The notes beneath the pieces were generated by a model, which was not told where the DNA came from, did no database searches, and saw only the letters and a program-made list of their open reading frames with translations. Positions 1 through 14,000 of a stretch of DNA of 64,000 nt are shown piece by piece. The translations under genes were made by a program, and so were the position numbers. The stretch is from Blastocystis hominis. Lineage: Eukaryota; Sar; Bigyra; Opalinata; Blastocystidae. Positions within the stretch are counted from its first letter, which is position 1. Every line of letters begins with the position of its first letter. The DNA lies in contig NW_013171815.1 in the NCBI RefSeq assembly GCF_000151665.1, positions 75,153 through 139,152 of the forward strand, given 5' to 3'.

Positions 1-1624
1 GCCCCTACTTCGCACGCTATCCCCCATGGCTACATTTTCCTCCCTTCCAACGCGATCTTCTCGCTCGCCTCCCCATTTCTGCAGCATTCCTCAAACCGAC
101 TCCGCAAATCCGACATGTCCGCCCGAATCGGAATGTAATGCTCGTTCGGCTTCAGCCAACTGCTCCACCAGAACGAGCACTCCGACTCCACCACGAACAC
201 CAGCGTCCCCGTCAGCAGATACAGTCCGATGAACCCCATTTCGGGCGTGTCGGGCGCGACTCTACGTCCAAAGCGACCTCCATTTCCACAGCGCGAAGCG
301 GCAGCGCAGCAGCGACGCGAACATCGCGCCGAACGCGAACTCTCCCTTTTCGTCGAGCAGCGAGCGCGCGAATCGGTCGCTCGGCGCTGCGCGCAGCTGC
401 GCATCGGCGAACTCCGCCACGCCGTGCCGCGGCGCCACCAGGACGCTGCGCTCCGTGCCCGGGAAGGCCAGCGCGTGCAGCGCGAAGTGGCTGGGGTTGC
501 CCCGGAAGAACAGGCAGTTCTGGCGCTGCGCCCAGTCCGCGCGATGCGGCGCGGCGCGCAGCTCCTGCAGCGGAGCGAGGAGGCTGCGGCAATACTCTTC
601 GCGCTCGGGCAAAACGGCGCGGAAGGCGACGACGAAGTCGGGGAGCGTGGGGATGGGGACGTCGAGGAAGCCCTTCTTGGACACGAAGCTCAGCACCGGG
701 AGGAAGCAGGAGCGGTCGGGGAGAAGAATCGAGAAGAGAGGCGTCGTCAGCACGCTGGGCTGCGGCACAGACGCGGCTTCGAGGCGATGGTAGGGGTTGG
801 AGGAGGGGGGCGGAGAAGCGACTGCGCGCGATTCGGAACTCGGAAGAACGGGGTGGTTGATGGGGTTGATCACGAAGACCGCTTTGTGGCTGGGAGAGGC
901 GGCGGCGACCGCGGAAAAGAGCTGGGGCAAATGGGAACAGCGGAAACGGGGAATGTTCTGGAAGTCAAAGCGAGAAGTGCACGGGGATACGATCGAGTTG
1001 CTCATAAGGTACAGGGTGGAGCCATCGCACCAAATGGAGCTGAACTTCAAATAGTCACTGATGGAGTTTTGATTCTGCTTTTTCTATGCGTCAGGTTGAA
1101 CACAGAACACCCACGACCTCCCTAGAAAGGGCCTTGATGGTTTCTTTATTAGACTTCGACAAGTCTTGAAACCAGGAATTCTCAAATTCCATGTTCGTTA
1201 AAAGAATGGAGTTTTCCAAGACGCCCGAAGCAATGGACTCGATACAGCAAAAGCAGAACTCTTCATAGAGATAGCTCACCGAGTGGAATTAAGAAGTACA
1301 TCCATTTGCAATATAGAAAAGATATGTTTAACAGAGCATCAACAAAATGATCCGTTTGCGCGATCCAGCTGTTCTTTAATTCTGAATTGTCTAGGATCAG
1401 AGCTGGAGTGTATTGTTACATAGATTCAACAAGGACTGAGTCTGAATTTCATTTGGGAAGGAAGCTAACCCTGATTCTCCACTCTCCATCATAGAATGGA
1501 TCATTACTGCTGCTGTTTCCCAGTCATAGGCCTCTTCAAATGGGATTTGTGCTGAGTCGTCTTCATGTTTCCTTCTAGAGGTAAAACGGTTTCTTGTTAC
1601 ACACTCGCTCACTTTTTTAACCAT
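1..1624 (-). CDS. Glycosyltransferase family 90 (CAP10/POGLUT-like), 3' end beyond window
   Basis: The C-terminal half is recognisable as a GT90 (CAP10-like) enzyme, a family that transfers xylose or glucose in the secretory pathway. Visible marks are RADWAQRQNCLFFRGN and, after an intron at 262-289, the stretch LKPNEHYIPIRADMSDL, which matches the family pattern PWxHYxPVxxDLSDL. Introns are predicted at 262-289 (28 nt) and 3-31 (29 nt), so the last exon lies left of base 1 and the gene is partial. Two further introns of 29 and 31 nt join the N-terminal exons. One join near 1285-1310 needs a 25-nt intron, shorter than any other here, so the 1282-1624 portion could belong to a separate small gene. 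The first ATG at 1624 is provisional, and I see no clear signal peptide. The substrate cannot be told. Confidence 0.7.
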
Positions 1625-1839
1625 CCCACAAAATATCCCAGACTAGACTAAATTACTAAAACAAACAATCCATATATCCAATAGTTCATCCCCCAAATGT
1701 CAAGCACCCCATACCCAATGTAAACTAGGATCTATAAAGTATTACACATTCACAACAACGTACCAATAAGAATAGCAAAGAAAAACAAATACATAGAAGC
1801 ATTCAATCTTGAGATACCAAATTATACACCATCCTCCCA

Positions 1840-2752
1840 TCATGCATCGCCTTGCCCTGTTTCTTCTTCATCTTCGTCATCTGCCATACTCTCGATCGTC
1901 TTTAATCGTGAACCCATGTCAAAATGTACCCTTTCTCCAAAGCGATTGCATCGATAGGCTGGACTCTCGGGATTAATCGAAAACCCATAAAGTGTTGGTT
2001 TATACGTCATAATCGGTTCGTGGTGAACAAATTCAGGGTAATGAATCAAAAATTCCATCGGAAAGTTCGGTCCGAAGAAGCAACCGTCGATGGCTACACA
2101 TGCAACACAGAAAAAGGGGCGACATTGCGTTGTTTGATCGGATGAAACGTAGATATCATTGCAGCAAGGACAGTAAAACTTTATACTATGCTTTCTACAA
2201 ATAAGTGCAACTGCATTCCACTGCCTTGACTCTGAAGAAAGCCCAATCTAATTATCATTCTGCTCCGTAAATTATACTGGAAGAAGAGGACAGTTTTCAC
2301 ACAAGTAGCGAGGACAGAAACCAAACACATGGCGATCGATCTTGCGTTTCTAGAGAATGCAAAATAAGGATACCAGGTACCATTGTCTCTAACCCATCTT
2401 CAGAAAGAACATATCGTTGGTGAATAAGAGAATAAAGCTCGATAACTGAAGATTGGATTTGATCAATCTTTTTTGTTTCTATCAGTCATTCATTTCCAAC
2501 GCGTAAACCAAGAATTTCACCAGTCAACACACGCATCGAGTCGCTGTAGTTATCAATAGTGTACTTCAACCCATAGACGTTCACACTGTCAGCTACCCAA
2601 TTAAGAGAAAATAAATACGCAATACTCAAGAAACTCTGCGGAATAATACAAATCCCTTCATTTCCTTGGAGGGAACAAAACCACTCAATCCATGTCATTG
2701 GAACAGAAGAGATGATTTTTTGAAAAAAAACTGCAGAAATGGTTCCAAACAA
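1840..2752 (-). CDS. Casein kinase II regulatory (beta) subunit
   Basis: Regulatory subunit of protein kinase CK2; the beta dimer binds and stabilises catalytic alpha subunits and guides substrate choice. The predicted protein (273 aa) has the family core in order: WIEWFCSLQGNE near the N terminus, LIHQRYVLSEDG, the first zinc pair in FCPRYLCENCPLLP, the second in YCPCCNDIY, then FGPNFPMEF and LYGFSIN. All four zinc-binding cysteines are present. It ends in an acidic tail (DDEDEEE). Three introns of 30, 31 and 30 nt at 2479-2508, 2350-2380 and 2248-2277 restore one continuous frame. The start at 2752 (MFGTISAV) is the first in-frame ATG, but family N termini vary. It is divergent from the folate gene, whose start is 150 bp away. 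Confidence 0.93.
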
Positions 2753-2902
2753 TGATCAGGGAATAAGTGGAATTCCACCAATTCCACCGAATTCCCCAAT
2801 TCGATGATTTCCTCGCAGTATATGTATGTATATTTATTAATATATAAATAAACTCATCGTTTTTTTGAAAGAGTTCTTTAGGAATTTTGATTGTCATATC
2901 AA

Positions 2903-4488
<1,586 letters not shown>

Positions 4489-4501
<13 letters not shown>

Positions 4502-4812
4502 AGTCTACAATTGCTGCTCATCCTGTGGTCGTTTTCGGGAAATCGTATTGTCCCTATTGCCACAAGGCTCTTCGCTATTTGTCACAGACGGGATGTCACT
4601 ATCTGAACATCAATTTAGATGAGTAGGGTCATTATTTTCCTTCAACAGTTAGACGTCCTGATGGAGCTGAAATCCAAAGTGCTCTTGCTTCACTCACTGG
4701 GCGAAGAACAGTTCCCAATGTGTTTATTAACCAACAAAGCATTGGAGGAGGTGATGATACGGAATACCTCTACCGTACTGGAGAGCTCCAAAAGTTAGTT
4801 CAGGGATTGTAA
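4489..4812 (+). CDS. Dithiol glutaredoxin
   Basis: Small thiol-disulfide oxidoreductase that uses glutathione to reduce protein disulfides. The 97-aa product carries the classical CPYC active site (KSYCPYCHKAL), the cis-Pro element TVPNVFI and the glutathione-binding IGGGDDTEYL. One 30-nt intron at 4623-4652 splits a GA|A glutamate codon. There is no targeting extension, so a cytosolic location is likely. The ATG lies out of frame inside the last codons of the upstream folate gene, a 13-bp overlap. The stop TAA at 4810-4812 is followed by TGTTTGTC at 4822-4829, a variant of the local 3'-end motif. Confidence 0.93.
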
Positions 4813-4854
4813 CATATGTTCTGTTTGTCCCAATACACTCGTGTAATAATAATA

Positions 4855-7800
4855 ATGGTATCTGAACCACCCGAGGAGAGGGAAATTGACTCACAGCCAA
4901 TCATAACTTCTGTTAATGATCAACTGAAGAGTGTGATTGAGCAATACTTGAGTAATCGTGATCTTGCTCCAATTCCGGTTCCGACACCTTACGAAATTAC
5001 AAAGTACGATGGCCTATTTCTTTTTTCCATTGAACAGCTGAAAGCTCTCTGTGAAAAGAAAAATGTAAAGACGGACGATTGCAAGATCAAGTATCACTAC
5101 GTATCGCGTATAAAATGTATCGATGAAAATCTTCACCTCTTTGAAGACATTTTACTACCAGTGTTAACTGACTCCAGTTTAGTTGATCGGTATCGTGAGC
5201 AATTGCTTCTCTTTGATGGAGCTCCAGGAATTATGGATAGAGTTTCAGCAAGAACTTCAGCTTGTGAACAATTGCGAATTCATTCATGGAAAATGCCTGT
5301 TACTATAGGATCTGTATATTATGTAACTTTTGGTACAGTGATCGGAAATCTTTTCTTTCATAATGATCATTGTCTGTATCCTTGTGGATATCATTCTCGA
5401 AAATTGTATGCATCTGTTTATGATCCGTGTAAAATCGTTTGGTATGACAATTGGATCGAAGAAAAGGATGGTCTCCCGCTTTTTATCGTTTCACTGGAAA
5501 ATGAAACGATTAGCTATGGTAACAGCATTAACGAGGTTTGGTTAGCTATTATTGCGCAAATTCCGAACGGGGAGGATATGGCTGCCTTGCATAATGATCT
5601 TTATCTTGGTGAGTCCTTTTTTGGCCTTACTTCGGAGTTTGCTCAATGGTCATTGGAATCCCAAGAGTCGTCTTTGCAATGTCAACATTATTTGTTTTAC
5701 TACCAGCGAGCTGCTCTGGGAGATGCTCTGGCCATCTGTCAAAAGGAGGAAATGCTGCGGCAAATCGAGCAGGACTATGAACAATCTGTTTCAACAACAA
5801 TTCAAGAGTGCATAGATCAGGATTCTACCTTTGTTCCCTATCACCTGTTGGAATCGATGGCTCAGAAATACTGTAGCTATATGAAAGGGCGTCAAGAAGT
5901 ACTCCAAATGCGAGCAGGGCTCATGCAAGCGCGCGAGAAAGAAATGCAGGAGAGAAATAATCAGCTGGTGAAAGTGATGTCTTCTCAATCAGTGAAGCGG
6001 TCGATTTCATCCAGTGTTGAGAATCAGAGCAAGAGATTGCAATCGAAGGAGAATGAGAGAGCCGAGTTGCCAAAAGAGAAGCTGCCTTCTGTAAAGAATG
6101 AGCCGAAGAATGGCAAGGAAATCGACGGTTGCTCGAAGGAGGAGTCCGCCTTTCAAAGATTGAATGAAAAGGAACCACTGCAATCTGCTAAAGTTCCTCC
6201 AAAGTCCAATACAGTTTCTCCTGTTCTCGCTTCGTCTTCTCACAAACCAATAATGTCTTCTTCTTCTTCTTCTTCTTCTTCTTCTGCTGCTGCTGCTGTT
6301 GCAGCTGCTTTGGCTGCCGAGAAATCACGCGGCTTGCCATCCTATGCAGGAATCCCAGTCATTCTCCAATCAAGCTCAGCGAATGTTTGCCTTTACCAGG
6401 ATGTATCGTCGATTCATAGTTGCATAGAGGCACTTAAAGCGTCTCTAACTGATGTCCATTCCACTAATTCGTTTTTAATCGATTCTATCGATCATCCAAC
6501 GCCTAGCAAGCAGCACTCCTTTTCGCTTTTACCCGATAATCTAGTGGAAACCGCGCTCTCTGCATGGGACTTTTTCTCTACTTTCTCTCTCCAATTTCAG
6601 CTGCCTCGCATTTCCTACGAGGCGTTTGAGTATTCGTTGCGTCATCCTACTCCTGCGGGCGTATTGGAAAGAATGATGTCCGTGGTGCTGATGGTGCTGT
6701 TTACTCAGCTGAAAGCCGTTCTTTTGAAGCATGACAAACTATCCGCAGTGGTGGGATGGAAGCCCTTCTATGGTGGCGCCTTCCATTGTCTTGCTTGGCC
6801 AGAGTTGGCGCGACTATTATTCATTTGTTACTCTTTGTTCTCTTTCGGATTCGACATCAACATGATTGTGAAGTACTTCCAAATCGAGAATCGACATGAA
6901 TCCAAGACAGCGATCGACAAAGGACCTGCAAAGTCGTTGGAGTCCTTATTCTATCATAGAAACAAGGATTTCGATGAGAATGAATTAGGACCGATCGATC
7001 ATCTCAAATACAATCGGTTCCGTGCCCTTCTTCATTATCTTCTTTCCATCGAGTCATTCCAGCAGCTTCGGAACCTTTTGGACATCGGTCTTCTTTTTAT
7101 TACGAAGGATTTGGTTAGCGGAGCGTTTTGTGATGGCAGTCGCTTTTACGACAATATCTGTTACGATCGCCTCAAATACCTCTGGGAACACGCTCCAACC
7201 TCTCTCCATCTTGTCGTGAAGTATTTCCGCACGGTGGTGGACGAGCTTTATCAATCGTGGGTCGTATCGGCGGTTGAGGGGCAGAGAGGTCCTTGGGACG
7301 AAGTCTTCTGCCTGAGCCAGCCGTGCAAAGCGTGCTGGGAGCGTGAGGTTCCAGCGAAACACGCGGAGCCCTGCGTGGTATGCAGCCAATGCCTGGCCTC
7401 CTTCCATTGCTCGTGCCTCACGCCCCCTCTCACGGACAACCAAACAGAAGGATGGTTGTGCGGTTTTTGCTGTGGAAAGAAAACACAAACGGAGTGGAAA
7501 GTTCCATCGAAAGCCGAGCCACAGCCATGCCCCATGGCCACACACAGTGACGATGTCCGACACATTCCGTCCGCCAGTAGGAAACTTTTGAGTTCCTCTA
7601 CGCTGCCGCAACCGGATCGCTGCTTGGATTCTCCTCTTTTCTGGGATTGTTCTGTGTTGACCTCAGATACCTTGGAAGGTATTTTTAATGAGCCAATCAT
7701 TATTCGTGTGCAAAAGCTGTCTCACATCTTGTCTTCATGCGATTTCTTCGAATTGTCAGTCGAAGCTCGCCTAGCCGTGGTTTCCACGATTGCCTGCATT

Positions 7801-10546
7801 GCTCAAGACTATCCGCTCGTCCGCCAAGAAACTCAAAACTCTGAAAAGGCTGTGGTGTCAATGAAAAGCCGATTGAATGCTTTGCAGAACCATTTTTATA
7901 TCTTAGCTAGTCAAATTGTTTCGAATATCATGATTCAATTTGCCGATTATCGTATTAAATTGACTTCTAGTGATAGTTCTGAATCTGAATCTGAATCTGA
8001 ATCTGAATCTGAATCTGAATCTGATTCTGAATTAAAATGTGAATTGGAATCTGGCTGTAAATCAGAATCACTTTCTACCTGTACATCATCATCAAAATCA
8101 CTATCAAAATCGAAATTAAAACTTAGCGCTAGCTTCGAGTCCAACTCTAAAAATAATAACTCCAAAACTAGATACAACTCTCGTTCTCGTTCTCGGTCTC
8201 GGTCTCGTTCTCGGTCTCACTCAAGTTCAAGTTTCATTTCTAATCCTGACGCTGATTCAGATTCAGACGCTGCCTCTGCAGATGATCGTCAGATAACAAA
8301 AAGCTCAGTAGCAAAAACAAAACCATCTTTCAAGAGACATAGGACCAAACAAAACCGGAATAATAAATCCAAAACCAATTATTGGTCGTTCAGCCAGCTG
8401 CAATCGCTAGAGGAAGCGGTTTCGAAACTTGGAGTCGGCAAATGGGCTGCCATTTCGAGGGAATATGGAGACCGATTAGGGAATCGCTCCATTCCAGGTA
8501 GGATCAAACCGTTCGATTTTGATAAAATAGCCATTCAAGGAAAATGGAGAAATATGTATTTGCTGCGATATCTCAAGATTCATCTTCCCTACACTTCCGA
8601 ATATGTAACAGTTACCGTACTTGGAAAATACACTATCGCCAACCCGACAAACAAGAACGAGCTGGTCCCTATCGGCTTTCGTTCGCAGCGTCGCTTCTAC
8701 TCTCTCAGCGATCCCTCCAAAATCATCGTGTACAACAATGAGATCATGGACGGAGGGAAGCACCTGGGTCCCGTGTTCAAGGTTTGGAACACCGAGGGCT
8801 TCTGTCTGGAGGAACTGTCCAGTGATGTCGCATGGCTGGTCATTCTCCGACGCATGGCAAAACTGAAGAACGAGGAGCCTCCTTGCTCTGTCGATGGCGC
8901 TGCAGCCTTCGGCTATTCCTTACCCTACATCGCTTCTGCGATCGAAAAGCTGCCAGTAAGGCAGCGACGCTACCGAAGCTCGACAAAGAAGGTCGCGACC
9001 TCTGCGCCCTTACTGCAGTCCGCTTGGCATCCTTCCTGTATCGGCTACGCGATCTACGACTACATCCCTTCCCTGGAAAACCCGAGCGAGATTTCCCCGG
9101 TGTTTATGGGTCGCCGCTGGATTTTCTGCTTTTACTGCAGCTTGTGCCACTTGCCGGGCCGCTATGACTGCAACCTGTTATCGACAGACGCGGAGAAGGG
9201 CATGATCGAGATCGATAACGCGGACATTCAGCAGAGCAACGCAGCGAAGGTGCTCTGGTCGTCGAAGGAGTATTGCTCGCAAGCGAAGATGTGGGAGTGC
9301 TACAATCAGCCGCTGCGGCAATATACGCTTCCGGTCCTGGACGACACCCGAATCAATTTCAAAAAGACCGTCGAAGCCGCACTCCAGACTCAACAGATCC
9401 AGGAAAATATCGATGCGAAGTCGCTGATTGTTTACAAGGAGCTGCTGCTCCACGAGAACTGTCTGAAAATCTACCAACGCAACATCAAAACCCAGATCAA
9501 CGCAGAAAAAACGCGATTAGAGACGTGAGTGAGAGTGAAATCGGTCATTCATAGAATCGTTAAGGAGTCCATTCAGCGATACAGCTTCTCGATCCACAGC
9601 AACGTCTCTATGCGCACCTTCTGCATCGAAAAAACAGAAAAGGGTACGGAATACTTCGTGTTTCGTGGCGACGAGCATCACATTTTTGTTCACGAGAGCG
9701 ATGGATCTTGGAGCGTCATCGACGACGAATCTTTTTTGCACTCCCAAGTGCGCCAGGCCAAGAAAGACACCGATCTCTGGAGCCACTTGGCCAGTCTCTC
9801 TCTACATCTCACCAAGTATCCCTTCCCCGCGGGAGATCCGGAGAGTTCCGACGGTCCCCGCGGTCCCCGCGAGCCCCTGCCGATGGTGGATTCCATGTGT
9901 TCCGTCGGCATTCCCAGGCTCCGCGCGTTCCTCTCCATCAAGCAGATGTATCCCCAGTACTTCGCAGATGGACGGCTGTCGCAGTGCCCGGAGTGCGGAA
10001 CAGTATTCCTTCCCACGGCACGCTGTCCGTATGGACACATCCGCGCCGAATCTCCGGAGATCGTTCGGTTGGCGCGATGTCTCCTCATCCAATTTGAACT
10101 GGGAATCACGTTTGCCTTCATGTCGAAAAAGAGTCAGGAAGAATGGACTCCGAGGCGTCGACTCATGTGGCTGAAGCAGGGTAGGAATGTGCGCTCGAGT
10201 GGGAATTGTAGTGTCCGTAGCGATGAATCCGAGCCAGTTCATGACGCTGCTGTTTATCGTGGAGCGATTTATCTCGAATACCGCGTACTTGTTGCCTTAA
10301 TGCTCACAACACAGCTATTATCAGTGGAGACGATGGGTGGTGCCTTCGATGCAGAGCCAGGGGGAGATCCGCACATTCAGCTCGTTTTTCATGCGTCTCT
10401 TCCTGAATGATCGGGCGTTGCGCTATTCGATGAGGAGATACAAGGAACCGAATATCGACGATGGAGGAGAAGAGATGAATGCTGAAATGGAAATGGAGGA
10501 GTCTCTGGAGTGGACCAGTGACGGAAATGGGGTGGAAGGTGTTTAA
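4855..10546 (+). CDS. Large chromatin protein: two FYRN-FYRC regions, DDT, PHD finger, SANT
   Basis: Predicted 1866-aa nuclear regulator. Domains in order: a first FYRN/FYRC pair (about residues 150-235, CLYPCGYHSRKLYASVYDP), a low-complexity Ser/Ala run (6256-6310), a DDT-like helical region (about 560-625, AWDFFSTFSLQFQLPRISY), a PHD finger (about 816-873, CVVCSQCLASFHCSC and CGFCCG), an SE repeat and an RS repeat, a SANT/Myb helix set (about 1173, SQLQSLEEAVSKLG) and a second FYRN/FYRC pair (about 1245-1340, IGFRSQRRFYSLSDPSKI). A C-terminal CPECG...CPYGH looks like a zinc knuckle. FYR regions occur in trithorax/MLL-type and KDM5-linked proteins; no SET domain is visible. Three introns lie at 9525-9554, 10181-10211 and 10285-10314. 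I prefer the ATG at 4855; an in-frame ATG at 4816 sits only 3 bp past the glutaredoxin stop. Confidence 0.85.
6256..6310 (+). repeat. TCT/GCT trinucleotide run (poly-Ser, poly-Ala)
   Basis: A run of TCT codons passes into GCT codons, giving a serine tract followed by an alanine tract between the first FYR region and the DDT-like region of the chromatin protein. It is in frame and likely length-variable. Confidence 0.8.
7978..8031 (+). repeat. TCTGAA hexamer repeat (Ser-Glu)
   Basis: Near-perfect TCTGAA repeats encode alternating Ser-Glu. They are followed at about 8175-8220 by an Arg-Ser stretch. Together they form a charged linker between the PHD finger and the SANT region. Confidence 0.8.
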
Positions 10547-11081
10547 CGGTGGAAGTTTGGAAGGTTAGATAAGGTGATCTCCAGACTAAGGAGATTATTA
10601 TTACTAGATGTCTCTAAATCTTTTACAATCATTTTCTTATCATTTATACACCATTGTATGTCATTTTACAAATCCGACTCGAAGTCTTTTGTAAAATTTT
10701 GTTTAGTTTGCGTTTAAGGCATCCTTGGCTTTTTATTTTTATAGTTGATTCACTAAACTGTTTGTTTTCTAATCAAAGATTGTTTTCAAAATGAGCATCA
10801 TTTTTCGAGTTCTCGTACAGGAAAAAAATAAGCGGAACTGAGTACTCTATATTATTCACAGTTTTGCGTATACAGCAATGTGTAGTGAAAGAAACCCTAT
10901 TCCACAGTTTTCAAAACACGAAATAGAATTGTGTGTCCAGTGTGTAATTCGCTTTTCCGTTATTCTGAAGTTTATTTTGTATGTTCTTTACTTGAATCTT
11001 CTGCGTTTCAAAAAACGTGATTACCAAAGCGAATCTAGTAGTCCTGCCGAATTATGTAAATAACCGCGGAATACGACATCA
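10547..11081 (+). other. Intergenic, AT-rich, no gene seen
   Basis: Space between the chromatin protein and the Ca2+-ATPase. An exact TGTTTGTT occurs at 10759-10766, about 215 bp after the stop, and could mark the 3' end of the upstream transcript. A 61-codon frame at 10878 has no recognisable features. Confidence 0.5.
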
Positions 11082-14000
11082 ATGGCAGCTGATCATATTT
11101 TCTTTGTTTTGAAGAATATGAATTCTGGTACTGAATCCAATGTTTCAGGAAATGATAATCCTGTTGCTCAGCCAGTAGCTGAACCAGCGAAGACTGAAAA
11201 CGCTTCCACATCTACCTCCACCACCACTGGTGGCATTAGTGTGGATGCCAAGCAACAGCCTGCCCCAACCTTTCCTGCTGGAGCAGAAGTTGAATTGACA
11301 CAAATTTCTGTTGTAAAGCCAAAATCCTCTGTATAGCCAGAATGTCTGTGTGATCTTTAGAGCCCTGGATTGTTCTGCTATGGCCCTAACGAACTGGGCG
11401 CTCCGACGGCAGAGAACAAGAATACTTTATTTGATTGGCAACTGGAGAACGAGGGACCTAAAGCACTCGAGCGATTTGGTGGAGTGGAAGGATTAGTGGC
11501 TTCCTTGGGATCGAATGTTGAAAAGGTTGGTGTTCAGTTGCACTGTAATGGGTAGGGTTTATCCTCCGAAGAGGCGCGGGATGAGGTGCGTCTGGAGAAG
11601 TACGGCAATAATAAGCCGGAAGAAAAGAAAGGAATTTCGTATTGGGAGATCATTTGGGATGGTCTCCATGATTTGACTCTGATTATTTTAATCATTGCTG
11701 CAATTGTTTCTATAATTTTGGGTATCTACAGCGAAGGCATCCAGTCGGGTTGGCTGGATGGAGCCGCCATTTTGTTTGCAGTGGTCATCGTTCTGAACGT
11801 GACGGCCATTAACGATCTGCAGAAGGACAAGCAGTTCCGCCAGCTGAACGCGATCAACAATCGTCGAAGCATCAAGGTTCGCCGTGACGGAAAGATGGTG
11901 ACCGTCGTGACGGACGACCTTGTGGTGGGCGATATCGTGCAGATCAGCGCTGGAGATACCGTTCCTGCGGATGGTATCTACATCTCAGGAAACAATCTCA
12001 AGATGGACGAGTCCAAGCTGACCGGAGAGTCGGACCAAGTGGCCAAGGGCGCGAAAAACCCGTTCATTGTGTCCTCCTCGGAGTGCCATGACGGTTCGTG
12101 TCTGATGTTGGTGACTGCGGTGGGTCCGAACAGTGTGTTCGGACGCATGAAGACGATGATCGAGGGAGACAACGAGGGAATCACGCCTCTGCAAGCCAAG
12201 CTGTCCAAGCTGTCCACGCAGATCTCCGTGCTGGGCGCGGTGGTGGGCGTGGGAACGGTGGCCATCATGATCATCAAGCACATCGTCAACTTCGCGATGG
12301 GAAATGGTAACGCGAGCTGGAACGCCTCCGACTGGATGTTCATCGTGGATGCCTTTGTGATCGGAGTGACGATTCTGGTCGTCGCCATTCCCGAGGGTCT
12401 GCCCTTGGCCGTCACGATCGCTCTCGCCTATTCGGTGAAGCGTATGATGAAGGATAACAACTTGGTGCGTCACTTGAACGCTTGCGAGACCATGGGAGGA
12501 GCGAACACGATTTGCTCGGATAAGACGGGAACGCTGACGCAGAACCAGATGACCGTGATGCAGGGATGGGTCTACAAACCGGACGCTGAGGACCAGTCCA
12601 AGATGCTCAACGAATACAAGAAGTCGGACGACGCTGAGTACGAAGACTTCCTCAAGAAATGCAAGGAGCTGCCTGAAGGTCTGCGCGAGCTGCTGTTGCA
12701 GAACGCGCTGCTGAACAACGAGGCCTTCCTGACTCAGAACACCGACGGAAAGGAAGTGGGCGTGGGCTCTGCGATCGAAGTGGCCATGCTGAAATGGGCG
12801 CGTCGCATGGGCATCGACTACGTCAAGATGCGCACGGAGTTGCCCCAGAAGAAGGAGGACGACGGAAAGCCGGGCGTGATCAAGCTGTACCCCTTCCACT
12901 CGAACCGTAAGCGATCTTCCTGCCTGGTGCGCCTCCCGAACGGCAAGTATCGTTTGTATGTGAAGGGAGCGCCCGAGATGGTGATCCGTCTGTGCGATTA
13001 CATCGCCTACGACCTGGGAAAGGCCAACCCGATGACCGGAAAGTTCGTGGAGAGCGACGGAAAGGTGGAGGGAGAGGGAAAGCGCAAGAACATCGTCGAG
13101 AACTGCATCTACCCGATGGCGAAGCAGGCGCTGCGTGTGCTGGCGTTCGCCTACCGCGACTTCGATGAGCCTGTGGACTGGGATGAGATGGTCCAGTACG
13201 CCACGGAGGAACAGAAGGGTGTGGGTGACTGCCCGAAGGTGGAGAGCAATCTCACGATGATCGGACTGCTCGGTGTCCAGGATCCCGTGCGAGGCGAAGT
13301 CCCGGACTCGGTCTTGAAGTGCCAGAAGGCCGGTATCTTCGTGCGCATGGTGACGGGAGACAACATGGAAACCGCCAAGGCCATCGCTCGTCAGTGCCAC
13401 ATCTACCAGAACAAGGAATGGACCGACGGTCAGGGAAAGCGCTATCCTCCAGGCCGCGCGATTCTGGGTTCGCAGTTCCGAGAGATCGTGGGAGGACTGG
13501 TTTTGCCGCCTCACTTCTATCATGAGTGCCACTGCAAGGACTGCTCGAAGGACAAGTACTTCGTTCCCGACTACAAGACTCCCGATTACCCCGTGCACTT
13601 CGGTTATCCCTCGATTGTGGGTCACAAGGATCACCACTGCGCCGATTGGACCGAGGAGGCGAAGAAGAAGCGCGGCAGCGATCCCAAGAGCCAGTGCACC
13701 GAGGAGTGCAAGCAGCGTGGGTGCATGTACCAGGTGAAGAACCCCAAGGACGAGCGCCAGCTGCAGCAGTTCTATGTGGTGAAGAACCAGGCTCAGTTCG
13801 ATCAGTTCGTGGACACGCTGCAGGTGATGGCGCGTTCGGCTCCTACCGATAAGCACTTGCTGGTAACGGGTCTGATGGAGCGTCAGCAGGTGGTGGCCGT
13901 GACGGGTGATGGAACCAACGATGGTCCTGCTCTTTCCAAGTCCAACGTGGGTTTCGCTATGGGAATCACGGGTACCAGCGTGGCCAAGGACGCTTCGGAT

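Noticed and set aside
1091-1279. Separate 62-codon gene on the minus strand
   Set aside because: It begins with GTG, not ATG, and joins the downstream GT90 exon in frame through a 31-nt intron, so I treat it as an internal exon.
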